A stretch of DNA of 64,000 nucleotides from Cepaea nemoralis (GCA_014155875.1 JACEFZ010017841.1:682001-746000), one strand, 5' to 3'. Positions 1-12,013 are shown, numbered from the stretch's first letter. Numbers and translations are program-made. Notes: generated by a model from the letters alone, not told the origin.

Positions 1-3000
1 TGTCAGGGTGTATGCTAGTTGTCATGATGTATTTTAAGGTGTATGCTAGGTGTCAGGGTGTCTGCCAGGTGTCAGGATGTATGTCAGTGTGTATGTCAGG
101 TGTCATGATGTATGTCATGGTGTATGCCAGGTGTCAGGATGTATGTCATGGTGTATGCCAGGTGTCAGGATGTATGTAAGGGTGTATGCTAGGTGTCAGG
201 GTGTATGTAAGGGTGTATGCTAGGTGTCAGGATGTATGTCAGGGTGTCTGCCAGGTGTCAGGATGTATGTCAGGGTGTATGCCAGGTGTCAGGATGTATG
301 TCATGGTGTATGCTAGGTGTCAGGATGTATGTCATGGTGTATGCGAGGTGTCAGGATGTATGTCATGGTGTATGCCAGGTGTCAGGATTTATGTCATGGT
401 GTATGCCAGGTGTCAGGATGTATGTCATGGTGTCTGCCAGGTGTCAGAATGTATGTCATGGTGTATGCCAGGTGTCAGGATGTATGTCAAGATGTATGTC
501 AGGTGTCAGGATGTATGTCAGTTTGTAAGCTAGGCGTCATGATGTATGTCAGGTGTCAGGATGTATGTCATGGTGTATGCTAGGTGTTAGGATGTGTGTC
601 ATGGTGTATGTCAGGTGTCAGGATGTGTGTCATGGTGTATGCCAGGTGTCAGGATGTATGTCATGGTGTATGCTGGGTGTCAGGATGTATGTCATGGTGT
701 ATGCCAGGTGTCAGGATGTATGTCATGGTGTATGCTAGGTGTCAGGATGTATGTCATGGTGTATGCCAGGTGTCAGGATGTATGTCATGGTGTATGCTGG
801 GTGTCAGGATGTGTGTAAGGGTGTATGTCAGGGTGTGTATGTCAGGGTGTGTATGTCAGGTGTTAGGGTGTATGTCAGGTGTCTGGATGTATGTCAGGGT
901 GTATGTCAGGGTGTCAGGATGTATGTCAGGATGTATGCTAGGTGTCAGGATGTATGTCAGGGTATATGCTAGGTGTCAGGATGTATGTCAGGGTATATGC
1001 TAAGTGTCAGTATGTATGTCAGGGTGAATGCCAGGTGTCAGGGTGTATGCTAAGTGTCAGGATGTATGTCAGAGAATATGTTAGGTGTCAGGATGTATGT
1101 CAGGGTGTATGTCAGGATGTATGTCAGGGTGTATGTAGGGTGTGTATGTCAGGTGTTAGGGTGTATGTCAGGTGTCAGGGTGTATGTCAGGATGTATGTC
1201 AGGTGTCAGGGTATATGTCAGGGTGTATGCTAGGTGTTAGGATGTAAGTCAGAGTGTATGCTAGGTGTCAGGATGTATGTCAGGGTGTATGCTAGGTGTC
1301 AGGATAGGTGTCAGGATGTATGTCAGGTGTCAGGATATATGTCATGATGTATGCTAGGTGTCAGGATGTATGTCAGGGTGTATGCTAGGTGTCAGGATGT
1401 ATGTCAGGGTGTATGCTAGGTGTCAGGATGTCAAGTGTTAGGATGTATGTCAGGATGTATGCTAGGTGTCAGGATGTATGCGAGGTGTCAGGATGTATGT
1501 CAGGGTGTATGCTAGGTGTCAGGATGTATGTCAGGTGTCAGGATGTATGTCAGGATATATGTCAGGTATCAGGGTGTATGTCAGGTGTCAGAGTATATGT
1601 CAGGTGTCAGAGTATATGTCAAGTGTCAGAGTGTATGTCAGGTGTCAGTGTATGTCAGGTGTCAGAGTGTGTCAGGTGTCAGAGTGTATGCTAGGTGTCA
1701 GAGTATGTCAGGTGTCAGGATGTATTTTTGGTGTCAGGATGTATGTCAGGTGTCAGGGTGTATGTCAGGTTTGAGTGTATGCCAGGTGTCAGGGTGTATG
1801 TTAGAGTGTATAACAGGTGTCAGAGTGTATGTCAGGTGTCAGAGTGTGTGTCAGGTGTCATAGTGTATGTCAGGTGTCAATGTCAGGTGTCAGAGTGTAT
1901 GGAGGTGTCAGAGTGTATGTCAGGTGTCAGAGTGTATGCTAGGTATCAGAGTGTATGTGGCAATGTCAGGAGTCAGAGTGTATGTCAGGTATCAGAGTGT
2001 ATGTCAGGTGTCAGAGTGTATGCTACGTATCAGAGTGTGTGTCAGGTGTCAGAGTGTATGCTAGGTGTCAGGGTGTATGTCAGGTGTCAGGAAGTATGTC
2101 AGGTGTCAGGGTGTATGTCAGGTGTCAGGGTGTATGTCAGGTGTCAGGGTGTATGTCAGGTGTCAGGGTGTATGTCAGGTGTCAGGGTGTATGTCAGGTG
2201 TCAGGGTGTATGTCAGGTGTCAGGAAGTATGTCAGGTGTCAGGGTGTATGTAAGGTGTCAGGGTGTATGTCAGGTGTCAGGAAGTATGTCAGGTGTTAGG
2301 GTGTATGTCAGGTGTCAGGGTGTATGTCAGCTGTCAGAGTGTATGTCAGGTGTCAGAGTGTATGTCAGCTGTCGGAGTGTATGTCAGGTGCCAGGGTGTA
2401 TGTCAGGTGTCAGGGTGTATGTCAGGTGTCAGGGTGTATGTCAGGTGTCAGGGTGTATGTCAGGTGTCAGGGTGTATGTCAGGTGTCAGGAAGTATGTCA
2501 GGTGACAGGGTGTATGTCAGGTGACAGGGTGTATGTCAAGTGTCAGGGTGTATGTCAGGTGTCAGGGAGTATGTCAGGTGTCAGGGTGTATGTCAGGTGT
2601 CAGGGTGTATGTCAGGTGTCAGGGTGTAAGTCAGGTGTCAGGAAGTATGTCAGGTGTCAGGGTGTATGTCAGGTGTCAGGAAGTATGTCAGGTGTCAGGG
2701 TGTATGTCAGGTGTCAGGGTGTATGTCAGGTGTCAGGGTGTATGTCAGGTGTCAGTGTGTATGTCAGGTGTTAGGGTGTATGTCAGGTGTCAGGGTGTAT
2801 GTCAGGTGTCAGGGTGTATGTCAGGTGTCAGGGTGTATGTCAATGTGTCAGGGTGTATGTCAGGTGTCAGGGTGTATGTCAGGTGTCACAATGTGTCAGG
2901 GTGTATGTCAGGTGTCAGGGTGTATGTCAGGTGTCAGGGTGTATGTCAGGTGTCAGGGTGTATGTCAGGGGTCAGGGTGTATGTCAGGTGTCAGGGTGTA

Positions 3001-3861
3001 TGTCAGGTGTCAAGGTGTATGACAGGTGTCAGGGTGTATGTCAGCTGTCAGAGTGTATGTCAGGTGTCAGAGTGTATGTCAGGTGTCAGAGTGTATGTCA
3101 GGTGTCAGGGTGTATGTCAGGTGTCAGGGTGTATGTCAGGTGTCAGGGTGTATGTCAGGTGTCAGGGTGTATGTCAGGTGTCAGGGTGTATGTCAGGTGT
3201 CAGGAAGTATGTCATGTGTCAGGGTGTATGTCAGGTGTCAGGGTGTATGTCAGGTGTCAGGGTGTATGTCAGGTGTTAGGGTGTATGTCAGGTGTCAGGG
3301 TGTATGTCAAGTGTCAGGGTGTATGTCAGGTATCAGAGTGTATGTCAGGTGTCAGGGTGTATGTCAGGTGTCAGAGGTTATGTCAAGTGTCAGGGTGTAT
3401 GTCAGAGTGTATGTCAGGTGTCAGAGTGTATGTCAGGTGTCATAGTGTATGTCAGGTGTCATAGTGTATGTCAGGTGTCAGAGTCTATATCAGGTGTCAG
3501 AGTGTATGTCAGGTGTCACAGTGTATGTCAGGTGTCAGAGTGTATGTCAGGTGTCAGAGAGTATGTTAGGTGTCAGAGTGTATGTCAGGTGTCAGAGTGT
3601 ATGTCAGGTGTCAGAGTGTATGTCAGGTGTCAGAGTGTATGTCAGGTCTCAGAGTGTATGTCAGGTCTCAGAGTATATGTCAGGTGTCAGAGTATATGTT
3701 AGGTGTCAGAGTATATGTCAGGTGTCAGAGTGTATGTCAGGTGTCAGAGTATATGTCAGGTGTCAGAGTGTATGTCAGGTGTCAGAGTATATGTCAGGTC
3801 TCAGAGTATATGTCAGGTCTCAGAGTATATGTCAGGTGTCAGATTCTATATCAGGTGTCAG
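1..3861. repeat. 19 bp / 31 bp minisatellite array
   Basis: G/T-rich top strand built from a 19 bp unit (GTCAGGGTGTATGTCAGGT and variants). From 1 to about 1560 the dominant form is a 31 bp compound unit (19 + 12 bp). From about 1560 on it is mostly 19 bp monomers with two main variants (GTCAGGG and GTCAGAG). The unit has no stop codon in any top-strand frame, so long open frames arise in all three frames with a 19-residue Met-Ser-Gly-Val-like peptide period. These are period artefacts, not genes. The array is cut by the window start. Confidence 0.95.
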
Positions 3862-3893
3862 CCAAAATAAACTGTACACCATACACATGTAAA
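3862..3893. repeat. Left remnant of the 38 bp minisatellite
   Basis: One partial unit (ataaactgtacaccatacac then atgtaaa) identical in kind to the array at 4234-4934. It is separated from that array by the LINE fragment at 3894-4233, so the fragment was inserted into the array. Confidence 0.85.
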
Positions 3894-4233
3894 GTTTATT
3901 CATTCATTGGCACCTTGCCGTCTTGACAGATGATAGTTTGTGCTTAAAAAAAGCATAATGACTTTTACCCAAGGTGGTAGCGAAAGTGACTGGTAAGGCC
4001 AATTCGCGCTGTAAATGTTTGTTCACAATGGGTGCATGTGAACACGTGGTTATTTCCACCATCATGCACCATCTTACGTCTCACACTCTCTGTGTGTGAC
4101 TTATCTGCAATAATTTTTTCCTTTGTCTTTATTCCATTTCTGGTGTTTGCCCTCCATGCAACATGTTCAGCGGTGACTTGCTCCCAATGTTCATTATCAA
4201 TGCCTGTATCAATCATGTCCCGCTTACACACAA
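3894..4233 (-). pseudogene. 3' end of a zinc-finger-tailed non-LTR retrotransposon (family B)
   Basis: Minus-strand reading gives CKRDMIDTGIDNEHW, then EHVAWRANTR, and ends in a C2H2 motif CTHCEQTF...RIGLTSHFRYH. That C-terminal pattern (KRDM helix, WE..A..R..WR, then a finger with RIGL.SH.R) is known from the tails of animal endonuclease-RT LINEs. The same tail is seen at 25250-25520 on the plus strand. The 3' UTR motif CTGTCAAGACGGCAAGGTGC and an AATG-type tail lie at 3894-3939. The piece is 5'-truncated and sits inside the 38 bp array. It could be mistaken for a host zinc-finger gene, but the shared tail with other copies argues against that. Confidence 0.85.
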
Positions 4234-4934
4234 TGAACATAAACTGTACACCATACACATGTCATATACAATCAACATAATCTGTACACCATACACATGT
4301 CATATACAATCAACATAAACTGTACACCATACACATGTCATATACAGTCAACATAAACTGTACACAATACACACAGAAAATACAATCACCATAAACTGTG
4401 CACTATACACATGTAAAATACAATCAACATAAACTGTACACCATACACATGTCATATACAATCAACATAAACTGTACAACATACACACTTGAAATACAAT
4501 CAACATAAACTGTACATCATACACACATAAATTACAATCAACATAAACTGTACACCATACATGTAAAATACAATCAACATAAACTGTACACCATACACAT
4601 GTCATTTACAATCAACATAAACTGTACAACATACACACATAAATTACAATCAACATAAACTGTACACCATACACACATAAATTACAATCAACATAAACTG
4701 TACAACATACACACATAAAATACAATCAACATAAACTGTACAACATACACACATAAATTACAATCAACATAAACTGTACACCATACACACATAAAATACA
4801 ATCAACATAAACTGTACACCATACACACATAAAATACAATCAACATAAACTGTACACCATACATGTAAAATACAATCAACATAAACTGTACACCATACAC
4901 ACGTCAGATACAATCAACAAACTGTACACCATCC
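4234..4934. repeat. 38 bp minisatellite array
   Basis: About 18 units of roughly 38 bp (aaactgtacaccatacacat, then gtcatatacaatcaacat), with variants ending acacataaa. A few units are shorter because of the loss of acacata. No coding potential. Confidence 0.92.
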
Positions 4935-5205
4935 ATCCATAATGAGCCATGCCGATAAGCGTGAGCGGTCATGTTCTGTCATCTCACTCGATCACCAGAG
5001 TCGTGGATCAGCCCCATGTTCCTGTCTCGACTATGCCACGTGGCCAAGCCATCCAGGTATTTACTTCTCAGTCTTCCCTTGGTTTCTTCCCTTCGATCTT
5101 GCCAGTTGTCACAGAGTTCTCCAAGTCATTTCTCCTCATAACATGCCCAAAAAATGTTGACTGTCTATGTCTAACAACTCTAATCAGTTTACGATCTTCA
5201 TAAAA
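4935..5205 (-). pseudogene. 5'-truncated RTE-like retrotransposon 3' fragment
   Basis: The minus strand reads RQSTFFGHVMRRNDLENSV then TTGKIEGKKPRED, the FGHVMRR..LEN..TTGKIEGKRGRGRPR block found at the C-terminus of RTE-like reverse transcriptases elsewhere in this window (19460-19700, 34850-34960, 39380-39500). Downstream minus-strand sequence (DGLATWHSR, MGLIHDSGDR, TAHAYRHG) matches the tail of the copy at 10575-11185. An ATCC-type short tandem tail lies at the left end (4930-4942). Inserted in the 38 bp minisatellite, which resumes at 5206. Confidence 0.8.
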
Positions 5206-5605
5206 TACACTCACCATAAACTGCACACCATACACATGTAAAATGCAATCAATATAAACTGTACACATATAAAATATAATTAATATAAACTATACACATA
5301 TAAGCTATAATCAATATAATATTATACACATTCAAATTTAATAAAAATAAACTGTATTCAGGTACAAATATAATCACTATTATCTATACACATGCACAGA
5401 TATAATCAATATAAACTCTACACAATCAATATAAACTGTACACATGCACACATATAATCAACATAAACTGTAAACATGAACAAACATAATCAACATAAAC
5501 TGTACATAAGCACAGATATAACCAACATAAACTGTACACATGAACAATTATAATCAACATAAACTGTACATATGAACAAATATAATTAACATAAACTGTA
5601 CACAG
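5206..5605. repeat. Degenerate continuation of the 38 bp minisatellite
   Basis: Units with the ataaactgtacac core continue after the LINE fragment but become shorter (about 28-34 bp) and more diverged (acatgcacagatataatcaa types). No gene. Confidence 0.85.
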
Positions 5606-8600
5606 TCTTTCCATGTTCTGTCAACTAGTCTCAGTATTCCCATGTTCTATCAACTAAACTCAGTCTTTCCATGTTCTGTCAACTAGTCTCAGTCTTCTCT
5701 TGTTCTATCAACTAAACTCAGTCTTCCCATGTTCTATCAACTAGTCATGGTATTCCTATGTTCTATCAACTAGTATTAGTATTCCTATGTTCTATCAACT
5801 AGTCTCAGTCTTCTCTTGTTCTATTAACTAGTCTCAGACTTCCTTTGTTGTGTAAACTAGTCCCAGTCTTCTTTTGTTCTGTCAACTAGTGTCAGTCTTC
5901 TCTTCTTCCCTCAACTAGTCATGCGTTCCTTTGTTCTGTCAACAAGTTAGTCTTTCTTTATTCTAACAATTAGACTAAATTTTCCATTGTTTCATCAACT
6001 AGTCTCAGTCTTCCCATGTTCTATCAACTAGTCTCAGTCTTCCCATGCTCTATCAACTAGTTCCAGTTTTCTCTTGTTCTATCAACTAGTCTCAGTCTTC
6101 CCTTGTTCTATAAACTAGTCTCTATCTTCCCATGTTCTATCAACTAGTCTCAGTCTTCCCATGTTCTGTCAACTAGTCCCAGTCTTCCCATGTTCTGTCA
6201 ACTAGTCCCAGTCTTCCCATGTTCTATCAACTAGTCCCAGTCTTCCCATGTTCTGTCAACTAGTCAGTCTTCCCAAGGTCTGTAAACAAGTCAAAGTCTT
6301 CCCAAGTTCTATCAACTAGTCACAGTCTTCCAATGTTCTGTCCATTGGTCTCAGTCTGCACATGTTCTATCAACTAAACTCAGTCTTCCCATGTTCTGTT
6401 AACTAGTCTCAGTCTTCCCATGTTCTGTCAACTAGTCTCAGTCTTTCCATGTTCTGTCAACTAGTCTCAGTCTTCCCATGTTCTGTCAACTAGTCCCGGT
6501 CTTCCATGTTCTGTCAACTAGTCAGTCTTCCCATGGTCTGTAAACCAGTCAGTCTTCCCATGTTCTGTCAACTAGTCCCAGTCTTCCCCATGTTCTATCA
6601 ACTAGTCCCAGTCTTCCAATGTTCTGTCCACTAGCCTCAGTCTGCACATATGTTCTATCAATTAAACTCAGTCTTCCCATATTCTGTTAACTAGTCTCAG
6701 TCTTCCCATGTTCTATCAACTAAACTCAGTCTTTCCATATTCTGTCAACTAGTCTCAGTCTTCCCTAGTTCTATCAATTAAACTCAGTCTTTCCTTGTTC
6801 TATCAACTAGTCTCAGCCTTCCCAGGTTCTATCAACTAGTCTCAGTCTTCCCATGTTCTGTCAACTAGTCAAAGTCTTCCCATGGTCTGTAAACCAAAGT
6901 CTTCCCATGTTCTGTCAAGTAGTCCCAGTCTTCCCATGTTCTATCAACTAGTCCCAGTCTTCCCATGTTCTGTCAACTAGTCAGTCTTCCCAAGGTCTGT
7001 AAACAAGTCAAAGTCTTCCCAAGTTCTATCAACTAGTCACAGTCTTCCAATGTTCTGTCCATGGTCTCAGTCTGCACATTGTTCGATCAAACTAAACTCA
7101 GTCGTTCCCATGTTCTGTTAACTAGTCTCAGTCTTCCCATGTTCTGTCAACTAAACTCAGTCTTTCCATGTTCTGTCAACTAGTCTCAGTCTTCCCATGT
7201 TCTATCAATTAAACTCAGTCTTTCCTTGTTCTATCAACAAGTCTCAGTCTTCCCATGTTCTATCAACAAGTCCCAGTCTTGTCTTGTTCTATCCACTAGT
7301 CCCTGTCTTCCCATTTTCTATCAACTAAACTCAGTCTTCCCATGTTCTGTCAACTAGTCTCAGACTTCCGTTGTTCTATCAACTAAACTCAGTCTTCCCA
7401 TGTTCTATCAACTATTCACAATATTCCCATGTTCTATTAAACTAAACTCAGTCTTCCAATGTTCTATCAACTAGTCTCAGTCTTCCCATGTTCTATCAAC
7501 TAGTCACGGTATTCCCATGTTCTATCAACTAGCATTAGTATTCCTATGTTCTATCAACTAGTCTCAGTCTTCCCAGTTCTATCAACTAGTCACAGTATTC
7601 CTATGTTCTATCAACTAGTCCCAGTCTTCTCTTGTTCTATCAACTAGTCCCAGTCTTTTCTTGTTCTGTCAACTAGTCATGTCTTCCTTTGTTCAACTAG
7701 TTCCATTCTTTCTTTGATATAACAATTAGTTTACATTTTCCCCTGTTTTATCAACTAGTGTCAGCCTTCCTTTCTACTGTCAACTAGTTCCTGTCTTCAT
7801 ATGTTCTGTCAACTAGTCCTAGTCTTCTCTTGTTCTATGAACTAGTCTTGGTCTTCCCATGTTCTGTCAACTAGTCTCATTCTTCTCTTGTTCCATCAAC
7901 TAGCCCCAGTCTTTCTTTGTTACATCAACTAGTTTCTATCTTCCATTATCCTGGCAGCTAGTCCTAATCTTCCATTAATCTATCAACGATTCTCAGTCTT
8001 CCACTATTATATCAACTAATCTCAATCCTGCTTTGTTCTGTCAACTAACATGTCAACTAGTTTAAATATTCCCATGTTCTGTCAACTAGTATTAGTCTTT
8101 CATTATTTTGTCTACTAGGTTCATTCTGTCACTATTCTGTCAACTAATCATACTCTTCCAATATTCTGTCAACTAAACATGTCAACTAATCACATTCTTT
8201 CACTATTCTAACCAACTAATCACATTCTTCAAGTGTTCTGTTAACTAGTCACATTCTTCTACTGTTCTGTCAATGAATCACATTCTTCCACTATTCTATC
8301 AACTACTCATGTTCTTCCACTATTCTGTCAAAAAGTCTCATTCTTCGACTATTCTGTCAAAAAATTGCATTCTTCCACTATTTATCAACTAATCACAATA
8401 TTTCACTATTCTGTCAACCAATCACTTTCTTTCAGTATTCTGTCAACCAATCACTTTCTTTCACTATTCTGTCAACCAATCACTTTCTTTCACTATTGTG
8501 TCAACAAATTACATTATTTCATTATTCTGTCAGCCAATCACATTCTTTCACTATTCTGTCAACCAATCACTTCCTTTCACTATTCTGTCAAAAAAATCAC

Positions 8601-9055
8601 ATTCTTTCATTATTCTGTCAGCCAATCACATTCTTGCACTATGCTGTCAACCAATCAGTCTTTCACTATTCTGTCAACCAATCACTTTCTTCCACTATTC
8701 TGTCAACAAATCACATGCTTTCATTATTCTGTCAGCCAATCACATTCTTGCACTATTCTGTCATCCAATCACATTCTTGCACTATTCTGTCAACCATTCA
8801 CTTTCTTCCATTATTCTGTCAACCAATCACTTTCTTCCACTATTCTGTCAACAAATCACATTCTTGCATTATTCTGTCAGTCAATCACATTATTCCATTA
8901 TTCTGTCAACAAATCACATTATTGCACTATTCTGTCAACCAATCACTTTCTTCCACTATTCTGTCAACAAATCACATTCTTCCATTATTCTGTCAACCAA
9001 TTACATTCTTCTACTATTCTGAAGATCAGTCTCTTTCTTCCAACCTATTTTTATG
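5606..9055. repeat. 29 bp minisatellite array
   Basis: Roughly 118 units of 29 bp. To about 8150 the unit is cttcccatgttctgtcaact plus agtctcagt. From about 8150 it grades into ttctttcactattctgtcaa plus ccaatcaca. Both share the core ttctgtcaac and the 29 bp period, so they are two diverged domains of one array. 29 is not a multiple of 3, so frames rotate and give a spurious Ser/Phe/Leu-rich open frame at 8365-9063. Confidence 0.95.
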
Positions 9056-10051
9056 CCAGCTAATCTCAGTCTGTCCTTGATCTGTTCCTACATATTATAT
9101 TAGGAATGCGTTGACTTTAATTATGTGAAATTTAGTGTTGGACACGCTAACCAGGCTGACAGTTCAGAACACCATTCTCTGAAGTGTTTCAAATCAACAC
9201 CTCCGACTTCAAGAGTGCCATTAGCTGGAACACTAACCATGGACAAGGGAGATATCTGAGACATTCGCAAGACTCAACACCTGCTAGTCAAATGCCTAAC
9301 AAAAGATGAAACAACATATGCAAGGATGCCTCAGTATGGTTGGAAGTAGGGTCCCAGCAGAGAGGGATGTGTGGGTGGATCATCCAACATGTTTACAATC
9401 AGTGGTACTGTAACAATCAGCATATAGTACATACATTGTACATCATCTGTTGAGATGGATAGGATCATCCATGGGTTCACCTACATTACTATGATGTGGA
9501 TTCTGCAGCAACCAGTTACTGTGCTGGCAATGTCTGTTATATGCTTCATGTCGTGATTAGCAGCAAGGTGCATGACATAATGTGAATATCGTGAACCTCC
9601 TCTCACAGTGATTCACACGCCCACCCACTGTAATGTTGTCATGGTTTTGAAAACTAATTCTGGCAAAGACTGCTGTTATTGTGATTACAATCAACAGCTT
9701 TAAAGTAGAACAAAGGAACAATACAATCTGCCTGCAGTAGTTTGGCGTCGTCGTCGTTAATAGTTCTGATGTATACAACTAGCAAGTAGGCAGGTCCCCT
9801 GCACAGAATCTGAGTGTGTGTTGTGGTGTGAGAACACAGGCCTAGGATAGGGGAAATGAGCAAGCGATCTTCTAATCAATTTGTACTGGCTGCTTCAATT
9901 CACATCTGGTGAAATCTCCTTCTGGTGAATTCATAAATGTATAAAATACTTACCTCAATCACCAAAACATCAGAATGACATACAAAGCGCGGCTAACAGG
10001 TCTGAAATCCACAAACAAAAACAATGATTATGCTGATGATCAGCTATATAC
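9056..10051 (-). other. Start of tomosyn intron 1; no gene seen
   Basis: Single-copy-looking sequence between the 29 bp array and the tomosyn exon 1 donor. No reading frame resembles the next tomosyn block (expected to follow HVTK with a TVRHGFPYQP-like stretch). I therefore read it as the 5' part of intron 1. No repeat family recognised. Confidence 0.6.
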
Positions 10052-10198
10052 CTTGGTCACATGATAATGTTCACTGCGTAATGTTTCTTCTATTTCAGTA
10101 TCCGGGCGATTTTGAGAAGAGCCGCCTGATCCACGTAATCCATCAAGAACTGTCTTCAGTGTAAATTTTTTAGCCTTGGACGCAGATGAAGATGACAT
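10052..10198 (-). CDS. STXBP5: Tomosyn (syntaxin-binding protein 5 family), exon 1
   Basis: Forty-nine codons on the minus strand, starting MSSSSASKAKKFTLKTVLDG and ending ETLRSEHYHVTK, followed at once by a GTATAT splice donor (AAG|GTATAT, phase 0). The pattern KKFT/N-(3)-VLDGL, a low-complexity Ser/Gly linker, EIxETLxSEH(F/Y), then Lys at an exon end matches the N-terminus of animal tomosyns, cytosolic proteins with two WD40 beta-propellers and a C-terminal R-SNARE-like motif that bind syntaxin and SNAP-25 and restrain vesicle priming. This exon carries only the leader before the first propeller strand. The ATG at 10198 has A at -3. In-frame sequence upstream begins with TTG, so this ATG is the natural start. 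An out-of-frame upstream ATG at 10236 overlaps the start and could act as a uORF if transcribed. The remaining exons are not in the window: intron 1 extends beyond the left edge, at least 10 kb. Family assignment is from recalled homology, not a search. Confidence 0.85.
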
Positions 10199-10445
10199 GA
10201 TGCAGAGAATAGAGGCAACAAGAAACCGCAAGACATGTCATTAGGTCCAGTCAGTGTCGGCTGCTGCTGCCATGTTTGTACGCACTCCGGATTTTTGCCG
10301 TCTGCTGGGTCGGCCAGCCAGACACGGGGATTGTTGGCCAAACTGTCCGCCTCTAGCAGTCTGTGCATTCACTCCTACCTCGCACCGACCTGTCACACAT
10401 TACATACACACGCAACCTCGACTTTATATGACAAGTTTCAACTTT
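10199..10445 (-). promoter_or_regulatory. Probable tomosyn 5' UTR and promoter side
   Basis: Sequence immediately upstream of the tomosyn start on the minus strand. TATA-like motifs (ATATAAAG near 10423-10430 and TTATAAAG near 10440-10447, minus strand) lie about 225-250 bp before the ATG. No transcript evidence; the start site is unknown, so this is a location call only. Confidence 0.35.
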
Positions 10446-10574
10446 ATAATATTAGTATACTTAACGTTACTGCTTCTTTTTCTTCGTCCGTACTCACGTA
10501 ACACAGAATATGGTCGTCACTAGGGAAATACTGTAATATAATAATAATTTTCAAGTAAATAGTGAATGTTCTTA

Positions 10575-11185
10575 ATCACCTAAATAAGTAATCTAGGAAC
10601 AGTCGTAACAGCTGATGGGAGATGCCGTGAAGAGATTAGAACAAGAATTGTCACGGCAAGAGTAGCCTTTTGCAAGATGAAAAATATAATGACCAATTTT
10701 AAAAAATCGTCGTTTGCAACGAGAAAAAAAGAGTGTTGAGGTACTACATAGAACCTGTGCTTTTATATGGATGTGAAGCGTGGACAATGAGCAAACAAGC
10801 TGAAAAACATTTGATGGCTGTGGACATGTGGTTTTTGAGGAAAATGCAAAGAATACCATGGACAGACAGAAAAACCAAGTCCTACAAGAAACAGATGAAA
10901 ATCGTACTCTGATTAGAGAAATTAGACGTAGACAGTCACAGCCTTTTTTTTTTTTTTTTTTGTGGTCACGTTATAAGAAGAAATAAATTAGAGAACTTGG
11001 TGACAACTGGCACGATCGAGGGGAAGAGATTAAGGAAAAGGCAGAGAAGTAAATACATAGATGGGTTGGCCACGTGGTATGGTCGAGACATAAACACAGA
11101 GCTGATCCACGACTCTTGTGACAAAGTGAGATGGTGAAACATGACCGCCCACGTTTATCGGCACGGCACGTGATGAACTCACATA
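10575..11185 (+). pseudogene. RTE-like retrotransposon 3' fragment, frameshifted
   Basis: Plus-strand reading runs through RT thumb and C-terminal blocks in changing frames: LGTVVTADGRCREEIRTRI, CKMKNIMTNF, then after a shift at the A-run near 10725 YYIEPVLLYGCEAWTMSKQA, MWFLRKMQRIPWTDR, later VTTGTIEGKR, then DGLATWYGRD, IHDSCDKVRW, TAHVYRHGT. These are the YLEPVLLYG(C/S)E.W and TTGKIEGK motifs of RTE-like elements. A T-run at 10946-10962 interrupts the FGHV block. The tail matches the piece at 4935-5205. Multiple shifts and stops; inactive. It lies upstream of the tomosyn promoter side. Confidence 0.8.
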
Positions 11186-11257
11186 ACAGTACAGTTTACT
11201 TAACGTCCTTCTTCTTCCACGTAACAGTATACTTAAAGTTTCTTTTCCCTCGTACTC

Positions 11258-12010
11258 GAGTTGAGTCAAGAACCGACATTACTGCACTCGGTGCATTCTC
11301 ATAAGCGCTCAGTCATTATCAGCAACAGTCAGCGTAGAGTTCTAATACTAATGGTGCCATTTTCAATGTGATTATATGTCAAGCTTGCTTTACCTCTGAG
11401 TGACGACTGTCTACCAGATCCTCTTACCATCCCTTGCTGCTGCATTCTCTCTAGACCACCATAATAATATATATGTTCTTCTGCATTATTCATGCGCTCC
11501 CAGGGGGCCTTGACCACCTCTGCCCTATCATGCATCCAATGAGCCCTCGGTGATGCAGCACCAGCAAGTTTGTCTGCTTGTTCATTCCCAACCACACCAG
11601 TGTCCTGGAGAATAGGACCAGCAAATGCTCACAACCCACGACTTATGCATTGATGCAAATCATTCAGCACGAAGTATTCCTGTCTTCACCTTTGTCAGCA
11701 TACTTTATGAATCCGTCACAATCACAACAGTTTGTTCTCCAACCAGCAGAAAGCTGCAGTAACCGCCCCCACCTCCATACTCAGGCTTGAGGTTGTCATG
11801 TCATATGCCAAGCTCTCCTTTACTAAATATTCACCATTGGCTTTAGCTATGAGAATCCATGCACTTTTTTTCTTTTTAAACCTATTAACACAGAGCCATC
11901 AGTATAGATAATCACATCGCCAGGACGAGAGTAATCCTGCATTAATTGCTGAATTTCTACTTCCGCGGCGCCTGCTGCCCACTCCCTACACTCATGTCCC
12001 AATATGATTA
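11258..12010 (-). pseudogene. RNase H and C-terminal part of an EN-RT-RNaseH LINE (family A')
   Basis: Minus-strand reading starts near 12010 with ILGHECREWAAGAAEVEIQQ, then GDVIIYTDGSV (first catalytic Asp of RNase H), KRKK...AKANGE and TSSLSMEVGAVTAAF (catalytic Glu). After stops comes VVGNEQADKLAGAA (last catalytic Asp block) and a tail GMVRGSGRQSSLRGKA, TYNHIENGTISIRTLRW. The 3' end (AGTAATGTCGGTTCTTGACT) matches copies at 13219-14225 and 39518-40834. 5'-truncated and broken by stops and shifts. The domain is the RNase H of I-superfamily LINEs, not host RNase H1. Confidence 0.82.
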
Positions 12011-12013
12011 TAA

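Noticed and set aside
1695..2774. 359-codon open frame rich in Val, Cys, Gln
   Set aside because: Pure product of the stop-free 19 bp repeat; equivalent frames are open in all three phases.
3965..4258. C2H2 zinc-finger host gene
   Set aside because: The same finger and preceding KRDM block occur at the end of a LINE copy at 24657-25593, so it is a retrotransposon tail.
8365..9063. 232-codon Ser/Phe/Leu frame that looks membrane-like
   Set aside because: Follows the 29 bp minisatellite exactly, with overlapping frames open in the other phases.
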